Origin: Candidatus Woesearchaeota archaeon | GTDB taxonomy: Archaea > Nanoarchaeota > Nanoarchaeia > Woesearchaeales > GW2011-AR4 | Length of the DNA stretch: 7,556 nt | NCBI GenBank assembly: GCA_023259315.1 | Contig: JAHFQL010000060.1 | Span: forward strand, 1-7,556 | Reading direction: 5' to 3' | Shown here: piece after piece, positions 1 to 6,200 of the stretch | How positions within the stretch are numbered: the first letter of the stretch is position 1 | Layout: every line of letters begins with the position of its first letter | Position numbers and translations under genes: made by a program | Notes under the pieces: model-generated | What the model was told of the DNA's origin: nothing | The model's input: the letters and a program-made list of their open reading frames with translations, nothing else | Database searches by the model: none

Positions 1-65
1 AGGAAAAACATCTGCCAGGGCCTTCTTTCTGCTTTTACAGGAAAAAGCAAGGATTCAACTACCAT
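1..65 (-). CDS. N-terminus of a probable SpoIIM/DUF95-like integral membrane protein (partial)
   Basis: Only the first 21 codons are inside the window. Read on the minus strand from ATG at 65, the peptide begins MVVESLLFPVKAERRPWQM and then runs into Phe residues at the edge. The pattern (short hydrophobic start, then P-x-K-A-E-x-R-P-W before a presumed membrane helix) resembles the N-terminus of small SpoIIM/DUF95-type membrane proteins that I recall from DPANN archaea. This is a memory-based resemblance over a very short stretch. The start is supported independently by a TATA box centred about 26 bp upstream, which implies a leaderless transcript. The gene is divergent from the aIF2-beta gene. 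The other minus-strand frames were not better supported, and the plus-strand frames over 1-78 have no promoter and look unlike protein. Confidence 0.5.
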   Translation of the reverse strand, partial: MVVESLLFPVKAERRPWQMFF

Positions 66-85
66 AGCCTTTAACTGAGATAGTT

Positions 86-96
86 TATTTATATAT
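86..96 (-). promoter_or_regulatory. TATA box for the leftward membrane-protein gene
   Basis: On the minus strand this reads AATATATAAATA. Its centre lies about 26 bp before the ATG at 65, the usual distance from an archaeal TATA box to the transcription start. That places the start at or next to the start codon, so the mRNA is probably leaderless. It shares the 90 bp intergenic region with the aIF2-beta promoter. Confidence 0.5.
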
Positions 97-126
97 TTTT
101 TGAATTATAGAATTATTAATGATAAA

Positions 127-136
127 TTTATAAATA
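127..136 (+). promoter_or_regulatory. TATA box for the aIF2-beta gene
   Basis: The sequence TTTATAAATA is centred about 24-25 bp upstream of the ATG at 156 and is preceded by the A-rich GATAAA, a plausible BRE position. No Shine-Dalgarno sequence is visible before the ATG (TTTCTTTAATCC), which fits a leaderless transcript starting at or very near 156. Confidence 0.55.
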
Positions 137-155
137 ATGCAGATTTCTTTAATCC

Positions 156-569
156 ATGGATGACTACAAAAAAATATTGGAAGAGGTAAGAAAAAATCTG
201 CCTGAAGCTGTTTTCGTAAAGGAAAGATTTGAAATACCTAAAGTCTTAGGCCATATACAGGGCAACAAAACCATAGTGTCAAATTTTCTGCAGATATCTT
301 CGGCTTTGAGAAGGGATGTTGAGCATCTATTGAAGTATGTATTGAAAGAGCTTGCAACTCCTGGTGAAATCAAGAAAAGTGGGGCTTTAATTCTCGGAAC
401 AAAAGTTCCTGCATCAAGAATAAATGAGAAGATAAGACAGTATGCAAATGAGTTTGTTCTGTGCTTTGAATGCGGCAAGCCGGACACCCAACTTATAAGA
501 GAAGGTGAATTGACTTACATGAAATGCACTGCTTGCGGAGCAAAAAACTTTGTCAAGACGAAGATTTAA
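156..569 (+). CDS. eif2b: Translation initiation factor aIF2, beta subunit
   Basis: The 137-residue protein is the beta subunit of the heterotrimeric aIF2 (alpha-beta-gamma), which brings initiator Met-tRNA to the small ribosomal subunit in the cytoplasm. Residues 1-20 form the N-terminal helix that in this family binds the gamma subunit. Residues about 23-95 are the conserved alpha/beta core, with RFEIPK (24-29), GNKTI (36-40) and the LRRDVEHLLKYVLKEL stretch (51-66). The C-terminus is a zinc ribbon with C103-x2-C106 and C124-x2-C127. Length is normal for archaeal aIF2-beta (about 140) and all four zinc ligands are present. The ATG at 156 is chosen because the protein starts correctly for the family and a TATA box lies about 25 bp upstream. 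The stop codon overlaps the TATA-like TTTAAATA of the next gene. The aIF5-type C-terminal extension of eukaryotes is absent. Identification is near certain. Confidence 0.96.
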   Translation: MDDYKKILEEVRKNLPEAVFVKERFEIPKVLGHIQGNKTIVSNFLQISSALRRDVEHLLKYVLKELATPGEIKKSGALILGTKVPASRINEKIRQYANEFVLCFECGKPDTQLIREGELTYMKCTACGAKNFVKTKI

Positions 570-572
570 ATA
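565..572 (+). promoter_or_regulatory. TATA box upstream of the lipoprotein-like ORF
   Basis: TTTAAATA overlaps the stop codon of the aIF2-beta gene and is preceded by purine-rich GAAGA, a plausible BRE. Its centre is 26.5 bp before the ATG at 595 but only 7.5 bp before the GTG at 576. If it is used, transcription starts at about 595, so the GTG at 576 would not be in the mRNA. The same octamer with exactly the same spacing precedes cdc6. Confidence 0.45.
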
Positions 573-575
573 AAA

Positions 576-857
576 GTGTCATTAAATTTATCTTATGAAA
601 AAATTTATTATGTTTTTTGTTATATTGTTATAGTTAGTCTATTAATTATTATTGGTTGTACAAAGAAAGATTTGTCAGATTCAATTATCCAGAAAATTAA
701 TGAGGGAAAACTTAATGAATTAAATGCAAAAGAAAAGGCTTATTTAGAAAACCTCAATGCAAAGGAATTTAAAGGTGAAAAATTGACGCCTAGTGAAGCA
801 AGATTGAGTGAAGAACTTGCTAAATCTATAAAAAACAGCTACTTTTCTTCCAGATAA
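576..857 (+). CDS. Small lipoprotein-like protein, probably the 5' part of a frame-split gene
   Basis: I do not recognise a family. The frame encodes 93 residues if GTG at 576 is the start. Residues about 10-27 are a hydrophobic helix ending in LLIIIGC (C28), which fits a lipobox with cleavage before Cys and a lipid-anchored extracellular protein. After it comes a charged, helical region of about 60 residues (29-88) with two LNAKE units 11 residues apart (from about residues 49 and 60), then LTPSEARLSEEL. The start is doubtful: the TATA box at 565-572 points to ATG at 595, in another frame, which reads MKKFIMFFVILL and then hits a stop at 631. A one-base shift in A6 (598-603) or T6 (612-617) would join that Lys-rich start to this hydrophobic segment and give a textbook signal peptide. 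The 3' end overlaps the pilin-like frame at 832. The export signal is moderately secure; the gene model is not. Confidence 0.5.
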   Translation: MSLNLSYEKIYYVFCYIVIVSLLIIIGCTKKDLSDSIIQKINEGKLNELNAKEKAYLENLNAKEFKGEKLTPSEARLSEELAKSIKNSYFSSR

Positions 858-1164
858 GTGTTTTTTTAAATCACCATTTAATTGTTTAGATTTTTCCGTA
901 TCAAAGACTAATATTCAGCTAGTTATTTCAAAATCATTTGGGTATGATTTAAAAAATGTAGAAGTAAGCATAGGTTCTTGTAAGAAAATATCAATGTTTG
1001 ATTCTTTTAAGAACGGAGACGTTCATCCATTCTTGTTAGAAGATTGTAACAAAGTTGCACCTGAAGACACTGATAAAGTTCAACAGGATATTTTAATCAA
1101 ATATGTAGACAATTCTGGTTCAATGATTAAATCAGAAGGAAAATTATATTCAAAAATTAAATAA
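832..1164 (+). pseudogene. Pilin-like C-terminal domain lacking a start codon (frame-shifted or truncated gene)
   Basis: This frame is open for 110 residues after a stop at 829 but has no ATG, GTG or TTG until about two fifths of the way in. Even so, it reads as real protein: FLPDKCFFKSPFNCLDF (5-21), then a beta-rich stretch with SFGYDLKNVEVSIGSC (35-50), NGDVHPFLLEDC (near 61-72) and a final DILIKYVDNSGS segment. Four cysteines (10, 18, 50, 72) are spaced as in extracellular pilin-like domains. I recall this layout, F-L-P-x-x-C followed by C-L-D-F, from the C-terminal part of DPANN and other archaeal class III signal-peptide (type IV pilin-like) proteins. The usual pilin N-terminus (Gln/Ala-Glu-Phe helix) is nowhere upstream. 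The frame equals that of ATG 595, and removing one A from A6 at 830-835 would fuse the preceding lipoprotein frame to it. It ends 5 bp from the convergent polC gene. It is either a decayed remnant or the second half of one gene; family assignment is moderate. Confidence 0.55.
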
Positions 1165-1168
1165 AAAA
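1152..1168 (-). terminator. T-rich terminator of the cdc6-polB-polC operon
   Basis: Directly after the polC stop the minus strand reads ATTTTTTATTTAATTTTTG: two T tracts of 6 and 5 within 17 bases and no hairpin. Archaeal termination commonly uses such T-rich tracts. It lies inside the 3' end of the convergent pilin-domain frame, so the two transcripts probably overlap slightly. Confidence 0.4.
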
Positions 1169-1169
1169 T

Positions 1170-4100
1170 TTATCCAAACCACCTTCCTAATCCTTCCTGC
1201 TTCTCCTTATCTCTTCCGAAAACTCCTTCAACTCGATTTTTCGTAAGCTCTAGAACTTGCCTCAGGTATGCTGGCAAATTATATTTTTCAGATAATGAGA
1301 TTGCCGGCTCAAGATATTTGATAATAGAGCCTTCGCTCACTGTGAATATAAGCCGGCCCCCGCATGCGAGGCACTTTCCTGCCAATGGTGGCCTTCTGTA
1401 TTTATCAGAGCATTTGCTGCATCTGAATTGTTGTGTGGAAAATTTCCTCAAGTTACCTTTAATGTCCCTAAGCAAATGTTTTTCTATAACTAATCTTGCA
1501 ACATCTGCCGCATCAACTGCCCTTATCTTGTCTGCCAATTCCATTTGTCCTTTTAATTTGTCCTCCATTGAAGGTATTGTTTTGTAAGATGAACATTTAA
1601 CTCCAGAATTTATGTCACTTATTGGATGTGTGAATTTTATTTTCATGTTTTTGTCATCCGAATTCAACAAATCAGCAAATCTGTCTATTTTTACACTCGA
1701 TGGCATCTGGAATTCCTGTGCCGCTTCATAAAGCTCAAGTGTGTATCTCGGCATTATGTCAAGGTCAAATGCCATATCATCAACCTCGTTTGGATTTAAT
1801 ACAGAAGTTAAAACCAATGGTGCATCTTGCGTGGCGCCTCTTGTGTTGGGCAAAAATTCTTTTGAAAAATTTAAGAGAGCGTCCATAAGTAAGGTTACAG
1901 ATGCTTCATCCCCATCACAATCTCTCCTTGTAGCTGCGTGGAATAATGGGTGTGCATAGAACCCCTGTGTCTTGGAAAATCCAATTATTCTTCCGACAAT
2001 TCCTGCTGAAGTGTGCGGAGCTAGTGCCACCACCAGATGACCGACTAAATCTTTGCCGGATTCCATTTTATAGAATTTTTCCAGCCCGTACAAAGAAACT
2101 AAAAGTTCATCTACAAACAAGCTTGTCTTGTATAAAATATTGTCTGCTCCCAATTCTGGGGCATCTTCACATTTCGGCAAAATTATGTCTTGCGGAAATA
2201 GATCTATAACCTGCTCCGGGTTTATTAATTCTACACCACGCATGTCATTTGTATAGCCTAATTCTTTTAATTTTTCAATAGGCGTGTTTATTTCTTTTGG
2301 GGTGAAATGGGTTATTGGTAGTTGAGTCATGTCATATCTTGTTGTGCCGTCTTTATTTACTGGCACGTCGTATTTTGCCCTCAAAATCCCTTTTGCAAAG
2401 TGTTCTGGTATGTGTTTTTTATTTGATGTTCCCCTTACTCCTTTGATTAGGTCTGGGTATTGCTGTATTTTTATTTTTCTCAAAACACTTTTGAAATAAT
2501 AATTGATGTCAATTCTTTGTGACTTGTATTGGGTTGCTTCCCCGTGCCTGCACTTCGTCCCTTCAACAACACCGCAAATATCGCAATGGCTGGTTTTTTG
2601 TGTTTTTTTGTCGCATTGTTCACATACCTTAAAGATAGTTTCTCTTTTGCATTGGTTACAAAAATATGTTGAGAATTCTGCTTCCACGTATCCGGATTCC
2701 ATGGCGCTTTGAAATGCCCTCATTTTGCCGCCAGTTTTTCCCACTGGAAATAATGTATGTGGATCCCCTTCCATCTTCCTTACTTTTGCTTTTTCTGGCC
2801 TCCCCATCCTAGCTCCTATAAATGTTCCCGATTTGTCTCTCAATTTTATTTTTGATGTGGAATTTATTACGTCCAATGTGTCTTCTGATTCTACATTTTT
2901 GAATTTTTCGTAAAAACTTTTGTCATTGAGATTAAGAACAGCGTAGAATATTTCTCCTTCTTCTTGCTCCAGAATGGTAAATTCATTGTTTACTAGAATG
3001 TGAGGTGCCCCAATTAACTCCAAGAGCCTCTTTCCGACTTCGTTCTTTGGTAATATTATTTTATTTATATTATTTTTTTCAAACTCTATTTTTGCTGAAG
3101 TAAACCACCTCAAAAGTTCAAAAAAATCTTCTCTTGAGATTGTCTTCCAATGATAAGTGTAATGTGGATGTAATGGTACCTGCAGATTTTTGCTTAATAT
3201 GATTGCTGTTCTTGCATCGGGTTTCTCAAAAAGATAATTTTTGATCAAATTTTCCAGATGCTCCTGTATTATGCCAGTCAATTGGGATAGTTTGTAGTAG
3301 TCAAGTGATCCGAATAAATTCACCATTTCTCTTTCAACTTCGAGTGCCCACCATTCTTCACAATATCCAGACGGCACCAATGCATGCGCCCTATTGTAAA
3401 AATCCCCGTAGCTTACCAACAAATCTCCCAAAAAAATGATTTCTTTTATTGAATTTGAAAATTGTTTTGCTTTTTGTTCTGTATCAATCATTACTACGCT
3501 GCCATCATTTAATTTTACTATGGGCCCTTCTATAAAATCACATATTGTGATTGCTGTTGCTTTTCCGGGTCTTTCAACTTTTAATTGTGTTCCGATTGCA
3601 ATATACTTGTTAAGAATAGTCATAGTTGCTGGATGTATTGCCGTTGCTGAATATCCGGAAGTTCTGCACCTTCCATATCTTAGTCTAAACGCCCCGACAG
3701 CTGAAGGATGCCCAAGCACTGGCCTGCCGGCAACCAAATCTTGTATATAAGTATAGATTGGCACAATTCCTTTTTTTGAAAATTTTTCTTTTGCTTTTAT
3801 TTCCTTTTGGAGGTGTATGAACTCCTGCAAAAATCCCCAATTATCGAGATTGAATTGTTTTTCCCATTTCTTAAGATTTAACCAAACCTTGGCAGCCTTT
3901 TGTGCGATGCACTCTCCCAAAACCAGGCATGGGCCGCTCCTAATCCTGTTTGTTTCTATCCTTTCCAAATCCTTATAGTTGGAAACTTCTAATTGTTCGG
4001 AAGGGTCTCCATCAATCTCTACAGGAAGGTTGCTGACCAAAAATCTGATTTCTTTTTCGCTTGGTAGATATTGAAGATTGGTGACTCGCTCATGATAATC

Positions 4101-4679
4101 GTAGAGCTCTGTGACCATCCTCCTGATTTCTTTTTCAGAAGCGTCGTAAACATCGTAGCCTAGGCTTTTTCTAATATAATCTGCAACCACTACACTTACT
4201 GCGCCAGCTGTGCCGCCGGCACTGCGTATGGGTCCTGCATACATCAAAGCAAAATATTCTTTACCATCATTTCTTTTTTTGATTTTTAGTTCCACAAAAC
4301 CTTCCAATGGGGACGCGACTACTCCAAGCGTCAGGTATGCTAACCCAACCCTGATTCCTGTTTCTATGGCCTCTTTTTTTGTATCGAATTTGCAGAATTT
4401 TTCCTGTGTGGTTTCCAGAGAAATTGTCAATGCAACCCTCCAGTCAAGCTTGCCGTATATCGCTTCAAGCTCTTTTATTCTTTTTGGTATTCCCTTGTTT
4501 GTTATTTGCGGAGCTGCAACACTTACAAGTCCTTCTACCCTTTCTGCCATATTCTTGGCAAGGGGTATGTTTACGGTTTCTTCCGGATCATAGCCTTTTG
4601 CTCTTGCAAGATTGGCTATCCTGTAAGTTTCCTCAATATTTTTTGTTAGACTTTTAATGTATTTTTCTTCATTTATCAT
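1170..4679 (-). CDS. polC: DNA polymerase D large subunit DP2 (catalytic)
   Basis: The 1169-residue protein is the catalytic subunit of PolD, the replicative polymerase of most non-Crenarchaeota; it forms the holoenzyme with DP1 and the sliding clamp. Visible parts: N-terminal region 1-140; a conserved GPIRSAGGTAGAVS stretch (149-162); GARMGRPEKAK (622-632); a Cys-rich zinc region with C674/C677, C686/C689, C699/C702 and C710; the active-site segment PHTSAGIVGRIIGFSKTQ (888-905) followed by RRDCDGDE with acidic D920, D922 and D924, the metal-binding residues of the double-psi beta-barrel core; and a C-terminal zinc knuckle C1087/C1090-C1103/C1106. The tail QEGLGRWF (1161-1168) fits a PIP box (Q-x-x-L-x-x-aromatic-aromatic) for PCNA binding. 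Length is normal (about 1100-1260). Many euryarchaeal homologues carry inteins near the active site; here the frame is uninterrupted. The ATG lies 1 bp after the polB stop, with no strong Shine-Dalgarno, so translational coupling is likely. Confidence 0.98.
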   Translation of the reverse strand: MINEEKYIKSLTKNIEETYRIANLARAKGYDPEETVNIPLAKNMAERVEGLVSVAAPQITNKGIPKRIKELEAIYGKLDWRVALTISLETTQEKFCKFDTKKEAIETGIRVGLAYLTLGVVASPLEGFVELKIKKRNDGKEYFALMYAGPIRSAGGTAGAVSVVVADYIRKSLGYDVYDASEKEIRRMVTELYDYHERVTNLQYLPSEKEIRFLVSNLPVEIDGDPSEQLEVSNYKDLERIETNRIRSGPCLVLGECIAQKAAKVWLNLKKWEKQFNLDNWGFLQEFIHLQKEIKAKEKFSKKGIVPIYTYIQDLVAGRPVLGHPSAVGAFRLRYGRCRTSGYSATAIHPATMTILNKYIAIGTQLKVERPGKATAITICDFIEGPIVKLNDGSVVMIDTEQKAKQFSNSIKEIIFLGDLLVSYGDFYNRAHALVPSGYCEEWWALEVEREMVNLFGSLDYYKLSQLTGIIQEHLENLIKNYLFEKPDARTAIILSKNLQVPLHPHYTYHWKTISREDFFELLRWFTSAKIEFEKNNINKIILPKNEVGKRLLELIGAPHILVNNEFTILEQEEGEIFYAVLNLNDKSFYEKFKNVESEDTLDVINSTSKIKLRDKSGTFIGARMGRPEKAKVRKMEGDPHTLFPVGKTGGKMRAFQSAMESGYVEAEFSTYFCNQCKRETIFKVCEQCDKKTQKTSHCDICGVVEGTKCRHGEATQYKSQRIDINYYFKSVLRKIKIQQYPDLIKGVRGTSNKKHIPEHFAKGILRAKYDVPVNKDGTTRYDMTQLPITHFTPKEINTPIEKLKELGYTNDMRGVELINPEQVIDLFPQDIILPKCEDAPELGADNILYKTSLFVDELLVSLYGLEKFYKMESGKDLVGHLVVALAPHTSAGIVGRIIGFSKTQGFYAHPLFHAATRRDCDGDEASVTLLMDALLNFSKEFLPNTRGATQDAPLVLTSVLNPNEVDDMAFDLDIMPRYTLELYEAAQEFQMPSSVKIDRFADLLNSDDKNMKIKFTHPISDINSGVKCSSYKTIPSMEDKLKGQMELADKIRAVDAADVARLVIEKHLLRDIKGNLRKFSTQQFRCSKCSDKYRRPPLAGKCLACGGRLIFTVSEGSIIKYLEPAISLSEKYNLPAYLRQVLELTKNRVEGVFGRDKEKQEGLGRWFG

Positions 4680-4680
4680 C

Positions 4681-6189
4681 TTACTGACCGAATTTTAATA
4701 TTTTAACGTCCCTTGTTTTTAGGTTTACAATTGGCACTCTGCTTGGTTCTGGATTGTGACCAACTTTTTCCTGAAACAGCGTCTTGCCCTGCCAGCAGCT
4801 GCCGCATATCAGAGTAGTATTTCTATAGTTTGCAGTTACTGATTTATGGATGTGGCCGCTTAAAAGAAAATCTGGAATTTTTTCTATAACTAGTGGATCT
4901 TTTTTTGCGTCTGGGATGTAAAGAGTTGATGTGTGTGTTGGTGCCAGATGTCTTCTTTTCAGCAGAAATTTCATTATTAGGTCTGCCCTGTCGTAGCCGC
5001 CCTGATTTCTCAACGAATCAACTTCAGCAACAAAATAATCAAACGAGTAGCCGTGGTACATAAGCACATCAAAGCCGGTAAAATTGTCCGTGGAATTTAT
5101 ATTAATCAAAGCTGGATTAGAAACCATTATTGCATTATTTAGTTCGTACATCGGCTTTGCATAGTCTCTTGATAAAACTGGTTGGGGTTCTGATATTCTC
5201 ATAGCATCGTGGTTTCCAGGGCAAATGATCAACGGTATGTGTTGTGGTATCTGCTTCAATAATTCTGCGCATTCTTTGTATTGTTGGTAAATATCTTTTA
5301 TTATTAGCTCCTTTTCTTGTTCTGGGTAAATACCACACCCATCAACTAGGTCGCCTGCAATAAATATGTAATCAACGTTTTTTGCGATGTTTTTTTGCTG
5401 TTCATTTCCCATTTCTCCATTTATCCATCTTAAAAATTTCTCAAAATCTTCAGGCAAAAATTTTGACGATCCCACATGTAAGTCGGATAAAAACAGTGCG
5501 TATTTCTCTTCATCATATTTTTTTAATTCTTTGTTGGTTGGGGTATCTGGCCATATTATATTGTTCGCAAAAATCAGTGTGTCTACGTTAACTCCTACAA
5601 CACCGACGACTTCATCCAAAACAATGTCTTTGGCCTCGTTAAACAAAGATGGTTTGTTTTTATTCACCAATACTCTTCTTGCACCTGTTGGGTCTTCAAG
5701 AACAAACAAAAGGTTGCCATTTTTTGTTGTTTGTTTATCGTTGACTAGCCCAATTATAGTTACTGGCTCTTTGTCTTTCCGGTTTATAATTTTACTAATA
5801 GAGGTTGTATTCTTAAGCTCTTGCCTTTGCTTTAGTATTTTTTCTAGTGTTTTGTATCTGTTGTTGAAATAATCAATAAAATCCTGCGGTTCCCTTTTTT
5901 TTGATTCTTCTTTGTAAGAGATTATTATTTTTATTTTGTTTTGGTTTAAAATATCTTGTTGTATAGTTTGTTTTGTTTTTTGTGGTTCCACACCAATCAA
6001 GTCATTTAGGTCTCCGGCAACCGCGAGATTTTCTATTTTCTGTGTTTTTAATACTTCAAATATTCTGGAAATTTGATCTTCATCTCCTATATCTCCTATT
6101 TTTCTCAATAAATCCGAGCTTATTAATATCCCATTTCTCAGAAATACATTGATGATTTCACGTTTTTTCCTGATGAATTCTTGCTGCAT
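4681..6189 (-). CDS. polB: DNA polymerase D small subunit DP1 (3'-5' exonuclease)
   Basis: The 502-residue protein is the small subunit of PolD. It has an OB fold and a calcineurin-like phosphoesterase domain that proofreads with 3'-5' exonuclease activity. In order: an N-terminal helical domain (1-65); a charged linker (70-135); an OB-fold region (about 141-215, with VTIIGLVNDK and FVLEDPTGARRVLV); then the phosphoesterase domain, with FLSDLHVGS (D236, H238), AGDLVDG (D280, D283), CPGNHD (N326, H327), MYHG (H379) and SGHIH (H446, H448). All metal-binding motifs are present, so this copy should be an active nuclease, unlike the inactivated eukaryotic B subunits. It is shorter than euryarchaeal homologues such as Pyrococcus (about 600), mainly from a short linker. 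The start ATG is 11 bp after the cdc6 stop; the spacer TTTGTGGGAAT has only a weak ribosome-binding match. It is cotranscribed with cdc6 and polC. Confidence 0.97.
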   Translation of the reverse strand: MQQEFIRKKREIINVFLRNGILISSDLLRKIGDIGDEDQISRIFEVLKTQKIENLAVAGDLNDLIGVEPQKTKQTIQQDILNQNKIKIIISYKEESKKREPQDFIDYFNNRYKTLEKILKQRQELKNTTSISKIINRKDKEPVTIIGLVNDKQTTKNGNLLFVLEDPTGARRVLVNKNKPSLFNEAKDIVLDEVVGVVGVNVDTLIFANNIIWPDTPTNKELKKYDEEKYALFLSDLHVGSSKFLPEDFEKFLRWINGEMGNEQQKNIAKNVDYIFIAGDLVDGCGIYPEQEKELIIKDIYQQYKECAELLKQIPQHIPLIICPGNHDAMRISEPQPVLSRDYAKPMYELNNAIMVSNPALININSTDNFTGFDVLMYHGYSFDYFVAEVDSLRNQGGYDRADLIMKFLLKRRHLAPTHTSTLYIPDAKKDPLVIEKIPDFLLSGHIHKSVTANYRNTTLICGSCWQGKTLFQEKVGHNPEPSRVPIVNLKTRDVKILKFGQ

Positions 6190-6200
6190 ATTCCCACAAA

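Noticed and set aside
164..487. 107-codon minus-strand open frame
   Set aside because: It is antisense to the unmistakable aIF2-beta gene and its product shows no domain features.
861..867. T7 tract as a terminator after the lipoprotein-like ORF
   Set aside because: It would suit an archaeal terminator, but it also encodes Cys-Phe-Phe of the pilin-like domain that continues past it, so the assignment is ambiguous.
2735..2752. ORB-like core (TTTTTCCCACTGGAAATA) inside polC
   Set aside because: The dyad resembles the origin box, but there is no G-rich end after it. It encodes a conserved stretch of DP2 (FPVGKTG), so protein coding explains it.
4411..4427. ORB-like core GTTTCCAGAGAAATTG inside polC
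   Set aside because: It lacks the GGTGG end, is single, and sits in coding sequence; a chance match.
4210..4593. 127-codon plus-strand open frame
   Set aside because: It is antisense to the conserved N-terminal part of polC, has no promoter or recognisable motif, and is a shadow of the real gene.
1170..4679. Intein or split gene in polC
   Set aside because: The frame runs through the active-site region (888-925) at normal length, with no intein-type Cys/Ser-to-His-Asn boundaries and no split as in Nanoarchaeum.
5387..5872. 161-codon plus-strand open frame
   Set aside because: It lies opposite polB (DP1), which has clear domain motifs. The translation is Ser/Leu/Phe-rich low-complexity sequence typical of an antisense shadow frame.
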